Of a DNA stretch of 64,000 nucleotides, positions 1-9,090 are shown piece by piece. Position 1 is the first letter of the stretch. Every line of letters begins with the position of its first letter. This stretch comes from UBA1672 sp046542355 (lineage in GTDB: Bacteria > Pseudomonadota > Alphaproteobacteria > Micavibrionales > Micavibrionaceae): assembly GCA_046542355.1 (NCBI GenBank), contig JBKHBN010000002.1, positions 1 to 64,000 of the forward strand, given 5' to 3'. The notes beneath the pieces are model-generated. The model was not told the DNA's origin and searched no databases. It was given only the letters and a program-made list of their open reading frames with translations. A program made the translations under genes and the position numbers.

Positions 1-88
1 TGAACACAGCCCCGACCGGACTGGTCAGATCGTGGCAGATTTTCGAAGCGATAAGTTCAGCCAGAAGAGTTGTTTCTTTTACTGTCAT
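1..88 (-). CDS. chpT: ChpT-type histidine phosphotransferase, 5' end only
   Basis: Only the first 29 codons are inside the window; the rest lies beyond base 1. The N-terminus reads as a helix followed by the motif SKICHDLTSPVGA. This matches the phosphorylated-histidine motif (CHD.xSP.GA) of ChpT, the protein that passes phosphate from CckA to CtrA in alphaproteobacteria. The expected phospho-acceptor is the His of CHD. The ATG at 88 has an AAAGGA ribosome-binding site about 7 bases upstream. ctrA lies 20 kb away on the same strand, so two members of the CckA-ChpT-CtrA relay are in this window. The identity rests on a short fragment, but the motif is distinctive. Confidence 0.8.
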   Translation of the reverse strand, partial: MTVKETTLLAELIASKICHDLTSPVGAVF

Positions 89-176
89 AATAAATCCTTT
101 AAAAAAGCCGTAGGCCATAACACAGCCCGGGAAGGGCGCGAAGACAAAACATCTGGAAAGAAAATTTGATTCGCGA

Positions 177-1580
177 TCAAGCGCTCAAACTATACCCTAT
201 TTTTTCAAAGGCTTCATCTGCCATCTTTTTAAGACGCTCCAATCCTTGAGCATTATTTGCCTCCATGCGCGCAACCAGAACATTCTGGGTATTGGAGGGG
301 CGCACAAGCCACCAGCCATCCGGCGTAGATACCCTGACGCCATCGGTGTTATCCAGCGTGATAGTGTCATTATCAGCCGCAGCGCTTTCCAGCTCTTCAA
401 GAATGCGCGGGACAAGATCAAATTTCTCGTTTTCATCCACTTCAATACGTAATTCAGGAGTATTCATGAGCTTGGGAAGGTGGGATGTTAAGGAAGAAAG
501 GCCGCCCTTTGCTCCCGATAAGGCATTTAAAAGCCGCACGGCGCAATAAAGCGCATCATCATAACCGTAATATTTATCGGCAAAAAAGATATGGCCGGAT
601 AGTTCACCCGCCAGCGGAGCGTTCAGCTCACGCATCTTATCCTTGATCAGCGAGTGCCCTGTCTTCCACATCACGGCATTGCCGCCCATTTTGTTAATTT
701 CGTCAAACATAAGCTGGGAGCATTTAACATCGCCGATAATTGCTGCACCGGGATGAGTATCTAGCACCTCTCGCGCATAAAGCGTCATCAATAGATCACA
801 GCGCAAAATCTCGCCTTTTTCATCAACAGCGCCGATGCGATCCCCATCGCCATCAAAGGCAATACCTAGATCACACGCTTCTTTAGCCACGAGCGCCCGC
901 AAGTCGGCAAGGTTCTCATCCACAGTCGGATCAGGATGGTGATTGGGAAAATTGCCGTCAATTTCCTCAAAAAGCAGATGATGCGTCCCCGGAATCTTGG
1001 CGGTAAGGAGCTCTAGAATTTCTCCGGCAGCGCCATTTCCTGCATCCCACGCGATGGTAAGTTTCCGGTTCAAATCCAGATCCTGTATAAGGCGATCAAC
1101 ATAGGCATGCCTGATATCTGTATCTTCAATAACCCCTTCGCCTTCTTTTAAAGCGCCACTTGAAGAAATCCTTCCAATCTTTTGAATTTCTTCACCAAAA
1201 ACAGGAGCCTTATTCAAGGTCATTTTAAAGCCGTTATAATCAGACGGGTTATGAGAGCCAGTCACCATAATGCCCGCATCCGCATTGAGATGTTTGACCG
1301 AAAAATAGAGCATCGGCGTAGGTCCCAGCCCGACATTGATAACGCGCAGGCCTGTTTCCTTTAGCCCTTGGCACAAACTTTTCTCCAGAGAAGGGGAGCT
1401 AAGACGCCCGTCACAGCCAACGCAGATCGTATAGTGTTCGCCAATGGGACTGCCCTGTTCTTGAATATATGTTCCAAAAGCAAGGCCCAATGCGTGCGCA
1501 TCTTCTTCCGATAGATTTTTTCCGATTTGTCCACGAATATCATATTCGCGCAAAATACCGGGATCAAAAGTATAATTCAT
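177..1580 (-). CDS. Phosphomannomutase/phosphoglucomutase
   Basis: This 467-residue enzyme of the alpha-D-phosphohexomutase superfamily (AlgC/ManB type) interconverts hexose 1- and 6-phosphates in the cytoplasm. That supplies precursors for LPS and exopolysaccharide. The active-site phosphoserine loop TGSHNP is at about 107-112 and the metal-binding loop DGDGDR at 243-248. The sugar-specificity loop GELSGH comes later, and the C-terminal phosphate-binding loop reads RPSNTQN. Length is normal for the family. It lies just upstream of galU on the same strand, so the pair could feed glucose-1-P into UDP-glucose. The sequence alone does not decide between mannose and glucose preference. Confidence 0.93.
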   Translation of the reverse strand: MNYTFDPGILREYDIRGQIGKNLSEEDAHALGLAFGTYIQEQGSPIGEHYTICVGCDGRLSSPSLEKSLCQGLKETGLRVINVGLGPTPMLYFSVKHLNADAGIMVTGSHNPSDYNGFKMTLNKAPVFGEEIQKIGRISSSGALKEGEGVIEDTDIRHAYVDRLIQDLDLNRKLTIAWDAGNGAAGEILELLTAKIPGTHHLLFEEIDGNFPNHHPDPTVDENLADLRALVAKEACDLGIAFDGDGDRIGAVDEKGEILRCDLLMTLYAREVLDTHPGAAIIGDVKCSQLMFDEINKMGGNAVMWKTGHSLIKDKMRELNAPLAGELSGHIFFADKYYGYDDALYCAVRLLNALSGAKGGLSSLTSHLPKLMNTPELRIEVDENEKFDLVPRILEELESAAADNDTITLDNTDGVRVSTPDGWWLVRPSNTQNVLVARMEANNAQGLERLKKMADEAFEKIGYSLSA

Positions 1581-1724
1581 TGTATAGTCAATGCCTCCCT
1601 GAAGTCTCTATGTAACGATTATTCATATTTACTTAATTATCGATCTGTATTAGATATGCCTCATGAATAAACCATATGCAATGTTATTAATTCTTACGCG
1701 GCCTCAAGCATTACAAAGCCCCTT

Positions 1725-2606
1725 TTAAACAAGCCCCTTTAAGATTGAACGCAAATCATGGCCGATCTCTGGGTCTTTCAATCCATAAGCCAGATTGGCC
1801 GCAATAAAACCAAGGCGGCTGCCGCAGTCAAAATGCTGACCCTCAAAGCGCAGCCCGTGAAAGGGCTGGTTCCCCAGAAGCTTGGCCATCGCATCGGTTA
1901 ATTGAATTTCATTACCCGCTCCGCGTTCAAAATCAGCCAGATGAGAGAAAATTTCCGGCTGCAGGATATAGCGCCCGATAATCGACAATGTTGAAGGGGC
2001 ATCCTTCGGATCGGGCTTTTCGACAAGCCCCTTAACCGAAACAGCGCTGCCCTTCGTTTCGCCTATATCCAAAATACCGTACTTTTTGGTTTCCTCGCGC
2101 GGCACATCCTTCACCGCGACGATATTGCCGCCATGGTCGTTATAAGCGCCAATCATCTGCGCCAGGCATCCGGTGCTGTGATCGACAATGTCATCAGGCA
2201 GGATAATGGCAAAAGGCTCATCACCAACCAGCTTGTGCGCACACCACACGGCATGACCAAGCCCCAAAGGCTTGGGCTGGCGCGTCAGGAACAGCTTGCC
2301 TGCAGGTATAGCTGAATCACGAACAGCCTCAAGCATCTGATTTTTGCCGCGCGCTTCAAGCGTTTGCTCAAGTTCCGGCTGATAATCAAAATGCTCCTCA
2401 AGCATATTTTTATAGCGCCCCGTGACAAAGATAAATTCTTCAATACCGGCCTCACGCGCTTCTTCAAAAACATGCTGAATAAGGGGGCGGTTGCTGATTG
2501 GCAACATCTCTTTTGGCATAACCTTGGTAGCAGGAAGAAATCGTGTGCCCAGCCCCGCAACTGGAAAAACAGCCTTGCGGACAGGCTTGAAGTGCTTTTG
2601 TGTCAT
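1725..2606 (-). CDS. galU: UTP--glucose-1-phosphate uridylyltransferase
   Basis: This 293-residue nucleotidyltransferase makes UDP-glucose from UTP and glucose-1-phosphate. The N-terminus carries the signature GLGTRFLPATKVMPKE at about 18-33, the nucleotide-binding and catalytic loop of bacterial GalU. The later motifs LPDDI, VEKP and the FDCGSRLG segment are also typical. Length fits the family (about 290-300 residues). It shares strand and pathway with the phosphohexomutase downstream of it. The last codons and the bases after the stop contain a near-exact 9-base direct repeat (AAGGGGCTT), probably incidental. Confidence 0.95.
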   Translation of the reverse strand: MTQKHFKPVRKAVFPVAGLGTRFLPATKVMPKEMLPISNRPLIQHVFEEAREAGIEEFIFVTGRYKNMLEEHFDYQPELEQTLEARGKNQMLEAVRDSAIPAGKLFLTRQPKPLGLGHAVWCAHKLVGDEPFAIILPDDIVDHSTGCLAQMIGAYNDHGGNIVAVKDVPREETKKYGILDIGETKGSAVSVKGLVEKPDPKDAPSTLSIIGRYILQPEIFSHLADFERGAGNEIQLTDAMAKLLGNQPFHGLRFEGQHFDCGSRLGFIAANLAYGLKDPEIGHDLRSILKGLV

Positions 2607-2721
2607 AGATAAACTTTCTTAATTGCGCATTCAAATCCGGCTAGACAATGTGCATATTTTCAAGCGCGATGCAAGGAAATACAAACATAACGACGCCATC
2701 CAGAGATAAGAGAGAATAAGA

Positions 2722-3573
2722 TCAGGCCACCTTCTGCGAACCGGGAGCAGGGGGTTTGACATAGCCCTTGGCGGCTTCGGGGCCAATAGCTCTGATCAGA
2801 TTGCGCACTTCCTGCCGCGCCGAAATCTGCGAAAGGGTCAACCCGCCATTTTGATCTTCCTTCAGATCAAGTAAGGTTAGTCCCTTGGGAAACATTTCCT
2901 TAAAGACAACGCGATCACCAAATCCGGGAGCCAGACGGAACTTGGCAAGACGCGAGAGAGTCTCCAGTAAATCGCTGATGATTTTATCATTATTGGTGCT
3001 CAGATGTGTAATCCGGTTGCGCATCACCAGCCAGTCAATATCCGATCCATCCCGCTTCCTCTTTAATTTGCGCTGCTCATTGACCATGCGTGAATAAACT
3101 GATGGCCCCTTGATTTGATAATGTTTCATATCGATATCGGCCAGCAAATCCAGATCAATGAAGCTGTCATTCATCGGTGTGATCAGCGTATCGGCATAGC
3201 TATGCGCAAGCCGGCTTAGAAAGTTGTTGGTTCCGGGAGTATCAACGACAATAAAATCGCAAACGCGGCTTAGTTCATCCAGCGCCATCATCAGAAACGA
3301 TTCTTCCTCATCATGATTCTTCTGGACGCTCTCATGACCGGAGCGATCAATAGAAATATGCGCCGGACTGGGCAGGTGTTCGCTGTGACGGGTAATATAC
3401 TCAAAGCGCTTTTTTAAATAGCGGGTCAAAGTGCCCTGATGCGCATCAAGATCAATAGTCCCAACGCGGTAACCAAGGCGCAGCAAGGCAATCGCTGTAT
3501 GCATAGCCGCTGTTGATTTACCTGAGCCACCTTTCTCGTTGCCAAAAACGATAATATGTGCTGTTTTTTTCAT
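2722..3573 (-). CDS. mipZ: Division-plane positioning ATPase MipZ
   Basis: This 283-residue ParA/MinD-superfamily ATPase has the deviant Walker A motif KGGSGKS at about 14-20, a Walker A' DLDAHQGT stretch, and a Walker B segment ending DTPG. The long C-terminal half, with NRITHLSTNN and GFGDRVVFKEMFPKGLTL, is characteristic of MipZ rather than ParA or MinD. MipZ of alphaproteobacteria forms gradients from ParB-bound origins and keeps FtsZ at midcell. It is transcribed alone, divergently from the aminopeptidase gene, with 105 bases between them. Confidence 0.93.
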   Translation of the reverse strand: MKKTAHIIVFGNEKGGSGKSTAAMHTAIALLRLGYRVGTIDLDAHQGTLTRYLKKRFEYITRHSEHLPSPAHISIDRSGHESVQKNHDEEESFLMMALDELSRVCDFIVVDTPGTNNFLSRLAHSYADTLITPMNDSFIDLDLLADIDMKHYQIKGPSVYSRMVNEQRKLKRKRDGSDIDWLVMRNRITHLSTNNDKIISDLLETLSRLAKFRLAPGFGDRVVFKEMFPKGLTLLDLKEDQNGGLTLSQISARQEVRNLIRAIGPEAAKGYVKPPAPGSQKVA

Positions 3574-3678
3574 ACTGTTCGCGTTACCCTCCTGCTACGA
3601 TTCACACGATTATTCTATAAACTTACAACGGCATGCCAAGAGCTTATGCCCTGTCTTTAAAGTCGAGAGATAAGAACA

Positions 3679-5523
3679 ATGCCAGAAAACACACCCCTTT
3701 ATCAAGATAGAGTCTTACAATTACGCAAAGAAATTTCAAAAGAGGGGATGGATGGCTTTATTATCCCGCGTACAGATGAGTTTCAAGGCGAGTTTATCGC
3801 TCCCTATGCGCAGCGCCTGGCCTGGGTTTGCGGCTTTACAGGCAGTGCGGGCAGCGCGGTTATTCTGCAAGAAAAGACTGTAGTGATGAGCGATTGCCGC
3901 TATACCCTGCAACTGCGTGAAGAAGTGAATCCTGATATTTTTCAACTGGAAGACAGCACAAAAACATCCATAGGCCAGTGGTTGGCAGATAATGCCAAAG
4001 AAGGAAGCAAGATCGGGTATGATGTGTGGCTGCACACCGCATCGGAAATAAAGAAGATCGAGGAACACTGCGCAGACAAACAGATAACACTCATCGCATG
4101 CAATAGTAATCTGATAGATGAAGTCTGGCACGATCAGCCGCGGCGTCCACAAGGAAAGGTCACAGTATTCCCCGATGAAGTTGCCGGAAAGACAGCCGCC
4201 GAAAAATGTGATGACATTGCTGAGAAAATCAAAAATAAGGGCGCAGCAGCTTGCCTTCTGAGCGCAAATGATTCGATTTGCTGGCTCTTGAATGTGCGTG
4301 GATCGGATGTGGCGTACTCGCCCTTATGTTTATCTTATGCACTTATATATATCGACGGCACGGTAGATTGGTTCATAGATCCCTCAAAACCGGGCGCTGA
4401 GGTAGCAAAGAAGCTGGGAGAGCGCGTCAGGGTTTTTGGCCGCGATGCTTTGCAGGGACGCTTGAGCCAACTGCATACGTTGCACGATGAAATAGCTCTC
4501 AAAAGTAAAAACGCCGCGCCGGATAAAACAACGCTGTGGCTGGATTCCAATACAGCGCCCATCTGGTTTGAGCAGGCCGCAAGAAAGGCCGGACTTGAGA
4601 TCCTCAATGCGCCAGACCCGTGTGCTTATCCCAAATCTATAAAAACCGCGAGTGAACAAGAAGCCACTCGCCAAGCACATATCCAGGACGGGATTGCGCT
4701 GACCCGCTTCCTGAAATGGATTGATGAACACCAGAATACGTCAACGGAAAAAATTGATGAACTCTCTGCAGAAGAGGTGCTAAAGCAATGCCGTCAAAAG
4801 AGCGAGAGTTATATTGAGCCAAGCTTTCCGGCCATCATTGGTTTTGCAGCCAATGGCGCAATCGTTCACTACCGCGCCAATAAGAAAACATGCCGCGAAA
4901 TTAAGGGTGATGGCCTGTTACTGGTCGATAGCGGCGGTCAGTATCGCTGGGGAACCACCGACATTACCCGCACCATTGCAATAGGGCAGCCAGATCAGGA
5001 AATGAAAGAAAACTATACGCGCGTTCTCAAAGGCCATATAGCCGTAGCCTCGGCATCATTTCCCAAGGACACGGCAGGCGCGCAGATTGACGCACTGGCA
5101 AGAAGGGCGCTGCATGATGCGGGGCTTGATTATGCCCACGGCACAGGACATGGCGTTGGGTGTTATCTTTGTGTACATGAACAAGCCACCGCCATTTCTC
5201 CGCGCGAGCAAAAAGCATTTGCTCCGGGGATGCTGATTTCAAACGAGCCGGGGTATTATAAGGAAGGCGCATATGGCATTCGTATCGAGAATCTGGTGCT
5301 GGTGCGTAAAGGCGATGATCGTACACAATCTCAAAGCGAATATAGATTTGAAACCGTGAGCTACGCACCCTTTGATCCCAGGCTCATTTTAGAAGACATG
5401 CTCGATACTCAGGAAAAACGCTGGCTTCGTGAATATTATACAAAGATTAAACAGCACCTCTTACCCCATCTGGACAAAGAGGAGTGCAACTGGCTGGAAG
5501 CTCAAATCAGGCCGTTTATATAA
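3679..5523 (+). CDS. pepP: Xaa-Pro aminopeptidase, long three-domain M24B form
   Basis: This 614-residue metallopeptidase removes an N-terminal residue linked to proline. Two creatinase-like N-terminal domains (about 10-330) precede the M24 pita-bread domain. The five expected metal ligands are present: D417 (LLVDSGG), D428 (TTDITR), H491 (GTGHGVG), E523 (SNEPGYY) and E558 (YRFETV). The length and the C-terminal tail match the long form related to eukaryotic XPNPEP1, not the short E. coli PepP, so the symbol is approximate. No signal peptide is seen, so it should be cytoplasmic. A hairpin terminator follows directly. Confidence 0.93.
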   Translation: MPENTPLYQDRVLQLRKEISKEGMDGFIIPRTDEFQGEFIAPYAQRLAWVCGFTGSAGSAVILQEKTVVMSDCRYTLQLREEVNPDIFQLEDSTKTSIGQWLADNAKEGSKIGYDVWLHTASEIKKIEEHCADKQITLIACNSNLIDEVWHDQPRRPQGKVTVFPDEVAGKTAAEKCDDIAEKIKNKGAAACLLSANDSICWLLNVRGSDVAYSPLCLSYALIYIDGTVDWFIDPSKPGAEVAKKLGERVRVFGRDALQGRLSQLHTLHDEIALKSKNAAPDKTTLWLDSNTAPIWFEQAARKAGLEILNAPDPCAYPKSIKTASEQEATRQAHIQDGIALTRFLKWIDEHQNTSTEKIDELSAEEVLKQCRQKSESYIEPSFPAIIGFAANGAIVHYRANKKTCREIKGDGLLLVDSGGQYRWGTTDITRTIAIGQPDQEMKENYTRVLKGHIAVASASFPKDTAGAQIDALARRALHDAGLDYAHGTGHGVGCYLCVHEQATAISPREQKAFAPGMLISNEPGYYKEGAYGIRIENLVLVRKGDDRTQSQSEYRFETVSYAPFDPRLILEDMLDTQEKRWLREYYTKIKQHLLPHLDKEECNWLEAQIRPFI

Positions 5524-5555
5524 GATTGGAGTATCCTAAAGTCGTTTCGTCTCAT

Positions 5556-5589
5556 TCCCCTGCGGCATTGCCAGAGGGGATTTGTTCTT
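5556..5589 (+). terminator. Rho-independent terminator of the aminopeptidase gene
   Basis: TCCCCT (5556-5561) pairs with AGGGGA (5575-5580), and the loop holds a smaller GGC/GCC pairing. A T-rich run (TTTGTTCTT) follows. It begins 33 bases after the plus-strand stop codon and just before the 3' end of the oppositely oriented gene. Confidence 0.6.
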
Positions 5590-6784
5590 ATTCCGAAGGC
5601 GGCGTGTGCTTGTATCGCTCCGGGTGAAAAGTAAGAGAATCACGTAAGAGTTTCGGAAAACCGGCCACTGAGTGATTCGTGCTTGATAAAACCTCTTGTA
5701 CAACCATTGTATTTCCCCGGTAATACAATTTCAAAAGCAGTGTTGAGAGGTAATCCTTATCCTCGGGCGGCTCAATAATAAGGCGCGTCGTGATGATGTT
5801 GGCAGCACTTTCTATTGATGCGGTTGTTGACAGCCCTTCTATAGAGGCATTCTCAATGTATTTTTTGACATGACGCAAAAAGAGCAAACGCTTGGCCAGT
5901 TCAAAATCAATATCATTTTCAAGCCTGTAGGAATAAACATCATAATAAACATCTTCCTTTACGACAGGATCAACAAATTTGAAAGACATTCGTTCCTGCG
6001 TAGCATTAGCACTAAATTGAGGCGGTTTAGGAGTATAATCAGGATTTGTGGGAAGAAGCTTAACAGTAAAAACGTTATTGGGAGATGTGTATTCCGTCCA
6101 GTTGGTCCCAAAAGGCCGCGGCTCATCAAGCTTCTTAAGTCCATCGTAAAGCACGATCGAATCAAAAAAATCGTCGGCTATGTATGAAAACATGCTGGCC
6201 GCCGAACCGGTCATAACCTGTTCAACCTTTGCATAGTTGGTCATATAAATACGAATGCGCATTCCATGTTTTTGACCAGCGCTGTTGGTATATAAGATAT
6301 AAAGGTCTTTACCCGGAAATTCGTTATGAACAATATCGTCATTCGTCATGACCTTCCCGCCAGTTACTGCAGCCGATTCAGCATAACGTTTAGCCTCTCT
6401 GTCCAGAATTTGCTTTGCCAGCCAAAGCGGAATTACACCGCCAAATGTTTGTGTTGCACGCACCATAATGCTTTTACCTTTTTTGATGGTAGCATTACCG
6501 GACAAAGAGGAGACAATTTCGACACTAAAGGCAGTGTTTCTATGATTATAACGGAAAGGCAGAATTCTGTATTGGTACTTTGTAGGAAACTTGACAGAAA
6601 AGATTCCGGTAATTGAATCATGCTTCTCCCATATAATTTCTTCTTCTTCTTCACCAAGAGGAATATCGAACTGAGCGCGTGCAGGCACAGAGACACCAAG
6701 AAAAATGCCAAACCCAAGAAAAACGAGCATGAAACGCTTTATAATCAATAAGTGAAAAGCGGATACAGAAAACTTACAGAACAT
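5588..6784 (-). CDS. Secreted protein of unknown function with a duplicated domain
   Basis: I do not recognise this 398-residue protein. It begins with an unusually long n-region and a hydrophobic core ending VPARA, a likely signal peptidase I site before QFD, so it should be periplasmic. The ATG at 6784 is preceded by a good AAGGA site, which supports the long leader over the internal Met. The mature part appears to contain two tandem copies of one fold. GIFSVKFPTKY near residue 60 and NVFTVKLLPTNPDY near 230 open similar segments. Each segment ends in a helix after a VEQVMTGS-like or VVQEVLSS-like strand. It stands alone between the aminopeptidase and rpsU. Confidence 0.6.
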   Translation of the reverse strand: MFCKFSVSAFHLLIIKRFMLVFLGFGIFLGVSVPARAQFDIPLGEEEEEIIWEKHDSITGIFSVKFPTKYQYRILPFRYNHRNTAFSVEIVSSLSGNATIKKGKSIMVRATQTFGGVIPLWLAKQILDREAKRYAESAAVTGGKVMTNDDIVHNEFPGKDLYILYTNSAGQKHGMRIRIYMTNYAKVEQVMTGSAASMFSYIADDFFDSIVLYDGLKKLDEPRPFGTNWTEYTSPNNVFTVKLLPTNPDYTPKPPQFSANATQERMSFKFVDPVVKEDVYYDVYSYRLENDIDFELAKRLLFLRHVKKYIENASIEGLSTTASIESAANIITTRLIIEPPEDKDYLSTLLLKLYYRGNTMVVQEVLSSTNHSVAGFPKLLRDSLTFHPERYKHTPPSE

Positions 6785-6901
6785 AGGCTTCCTTCAAATA
6801 ATCATGTTGTTCATAACAGTGTTGATAATAACGATAATAATACGCAAGCACAGCATCAACGATGCACTTTAGCACAAATTGGGTGATACGACATAATATA
6901 A

Positions 6902-6940
6902 TAAAACAAAAAAGCCGCCGACATATATCATGACGACAGC
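6902..6940 (-). terminator. Rho-independent terminator downstream of rpsU
   Basis: On the minus strand GCTGTCG (6940-6934) pairs with CGGCGGC (6920-6914) using two G-U pairs, followed by TTTTTTGTTTT. It lies 55 bases after the rpsU stop codon, in a 210-base gap that shows no other gene. Confidence 0.65.
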
Positions 6941-6994
6941 CTTCTGTAAATTTTATGAACTCAATTGGAGCAAATCCTGATGCTAAGACCCTGA

Positions 6995-7201
6995 TTAATA
7001 CCCATCGCGATCGCGACGTTTGCGTTCCATCTTGCGGCAACGACGCACAGCCTCGGCTTGTTCGCGGGCTTTTTTCTCAGATGGTTTTTCGTAATGGCGA
7101 CGCAGCTTCATCTCGCGGAATACACCCTCGCGCTGCATTTTTTTCTTCAATACGCGCAAAGCCTGATCGACATTGTTATCTCTAACGTTCACACTGACCA
7201 C
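6995..7201 (-). CDS. rpsU: 30S ribosomal protein S21
   Basis: This small, very basic protein carries the conserved core VRDNNVDQALRVLKKK, then FREMKLRRHYEKPSEKK, diagnostic of bS21, a late-assembling 30S component that helps mRNA binding. I chose the GTG at 7201 (68 residues). An AGAGG ribosome-binding site lies 8 bases upstream of it, whereas the in-frame GTG at 7210 would overlap that site. A strong terminator follows. Transcribed toward pepP, it is separated from yejF by a repeat remnant. Confidence 0.93.
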   Translation of the reverse strand: MVSVNVRDNNVDQALRVLKKKMQREGVFREMKLRRHYEKPSEKKAREQAEAVRRCRKMERKRRDRDGY

Positions 7202-7225
7202 AGTGTTCACCTCTTTCTAGTTTGT

Positions 7226-7337
7226 TAAATAGTGACTTATCAAAAAGTAGATAAGGATTTAACAGGCATTTCCCCAAAAGGCAAAGGAAAAATAAAGATA
7301 ATACAGCATTGTACGTAACAGGTGGCGACATTATCTA
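7226..7337. repeat. Degenerate copy of the TAGATAGTGTCG-ended element, abutting the yejF stop
   Basis: The right end (7302-7337) matches 30 of 36 bases with the right end of the 274-bp inverted-repeat element at 40389-40662. The left edge TAAATAGTGAC at 7226-7236 resembles the inverted partner (9 of 11 bases). This suggests a shortened, decayed copy of about 112 bp. The TA at the right border plus the first base of the element form the TAG stop codon of yejF. The left boundary is the weaker call. Confidence 0.5.
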
Positions 7338-8969
7338 AGCCACATCACGGGCTTTGAGGTTCATCGCAGCATCCAGCAAAGCTTTGGTATAGTCTTTATG
7401 GGGAGCAGAAAAGACATCGCTCGCGTGGCCATGCTCAATAATGTGCCCGTCTTTCATAACAACAAGATAATGGCTCATCGCTCGCACAACCCGCAAATCA
7501 TGACTGATAAACATATAGCTCAGCCCGTGCTTGCGCTGTAATTCGCGCAACAGATCAACAATCTGCGCTTGCACAGAGACATCCAGCGCGCTGGTTGGCT
7601 CATCGAGTACAACCAGCTCAGGCGCAAGAACCATCACCCGCGCAATCGCCACGCGCTGGCGTTGCCCGCCGGAAAATTCGTGAGGGTAGCGGTGACGGGT
7701 CTTCGGATCCATATGCACATCTTCCAAAGATTTGATAACAAGCGCATCACGTGCTTTTGCATCAAGATCGGGCCTGTGAAGTTTCAACCCTTCTTCGATA
7801 ATCTGCGCAATGCTCATGCGCGGAGAAAGAGAGCTGAAAGGGTCTTGAAAGACAATCTGCATACGCGAGCGAAGAGGGCGCATCTCTTTCTTTTTGTACC
7901 GGGAAATATTGGTCCCATCAAACAACAGTCGCCCCTCACCATCCAGAAGCCGCAAGGCCGCATAGCCCAAAGTGCTCTTGCCCGAGCCGCTTTCACCGAC
8001 AACCCCCAGAGTTTCACCGCGCCGGATCATAATATCAACCTGATCAACGGCTTTCACAAAGCTTTTGGGCCGACCTAGAAAACTGCGGTCTTTAGGAAAG
8101 TGAACCTTGATAGCCTCACCTTGAAACAAAACAGGCGCATTTGCATCGCAAGGCGGTGCATCTCCGCGCGGAATAGTATTGAGCATCATCATTGTGTACT
8201 CATGCACAGGGCTGGCAAACAGAGATTTGGCATTTTTTTGCTCCACAATCTCGCCATGACGCATCACACACACATAATCAGCCATCTTCTCGACAATACT
8301 CAAATCATGCGTAATCAACAACATCGCCATCCCCAGCTTGTCTTGCAGATCCTGTAAAAGTTCCAAAATCTGCGCCTGCACCGTGACATCAAGCGCTGTC
8401 GTTGGCTCATCGGCAATCAAAAGATCCGGCTTGTTGGCCAGAGCCATAGCAATCATCACACGTTGTCTTTGCCCACCTGAAAGCTCGTGCGGATAGGCGT
8501 TCATCCGCTCGCGCAATTGCGGTAGACCAACAAGCTCCAAAAGCTCCCGCACACGGTCTTTGGCTTGCGAATCATCCATCCCCTGATGCAGTTTAAGCAC
8601 TTCTCCAATTTGCTTTTCCACAGTGTGCAAGGGATTGAGAGCAGTTTGCGGCTCTTGAAAAATCATCCCGATTTTCCGCCCGCGCAAAGAACGCATAAAG
8701 GCGGCATCACGGCCAATCAGTTCCTCACCTTTAAAGACAATGGAAGCACGCCCGCTGTGTCGCGCCGTGGGATAGGGCAAAAGTTGCATCAAGGAGAGAG
8801 CGCTCACGGATTTCCCGGAACCGGACTCACCAACCAGAGCGACCGTTTGCCCTGGTTTGATTTCAAAACTAACATCTTTAACAGCATGAAAATCATCACC
8901 GTCTGCTTCCTTGCCCGGTGTCTTGAAGAAGACATCAAGATGATTGATTTTTAAAAGAGGCTCTGTCAT
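7335..8969 (-). CDS. yejF: Peptide ABC transporter, fused double ATP-binding subunit
   Basis: This 544-residue protein has two complete ABC ATPase domains. The first (about 5-265) has GESGSGKS, ELSGGQRQRVMIAMAL and LLIADEPTTALD. The second (about 285-535) repeats GESGSGKS, EFSGGQRQRVAIARVM and LVVLDEPTSALD. Fused double ATPases of this size serve the YejABEF peptide importer. It would energise YejB and YejE, encoded 3.5-6 kb upstream on the same strand, with lipase-like and aminotransferase genes between. The start at 8969 has GGAG nearby. The TAG stop coincides with the edge of a repeat element. Confidence 0.92.
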   Translation of the reverse strand: MTEPLLKINHLDVFFKTPGKEADGDDFHAVKDVSFEIKPGQTVALVGESGSGKSVSALSLMQLLPYPTARHSGRASIVFKGEELIGRDAAFMRSLRGRKIGMIFQEPQTALNPLHTVEKQIGEVLKLHQGMDDSQAKDRVRELLELVGLPQLRERMNAYPHELSGGQRQRVMIAMALANKPDLLIADEPTTALDVTVQAQILELLQDLQDKLGMAMLLITHDLSIVEKMADYVCVMRHGEIVEQKNAKSLFASPVHEYTMMMLNTIPRGDAPPCDANAPVLFQGEAIKVHFPKDRSFLGRPKSFVKAVDQVDIMIRRGETLGVVGESGSGKSTLGYAALRLLDGEGRLLFDGTNISRYKKKEMRPLRSRMQIVFQDPFSSLSPRMSIAQIIEEGLKLHRPDLDAKARDALVIKSLEDVHMDPKTRHRYPHEFSGGQRQRVAIARVMVLAPELVVLDEPTSALDVSVQAQIVDLLRELQRKHGLSYMFISHDLRVVRAMSHYLVVMKDGHIIEHGHASDVFSAPHKDYTKALLDAAMNLKARDVA

Positions 8970-9090
8970 ATCTCCATCTCGAAGGAATTAAAAAGATTTT
9001 ATGAATGCGCTACCTAGCAAAGCACAAACCATGCGCAGCGACAAGAGCGCAAGCTCGTATCATGAAAAACAAACACAGGATAACGCGACT

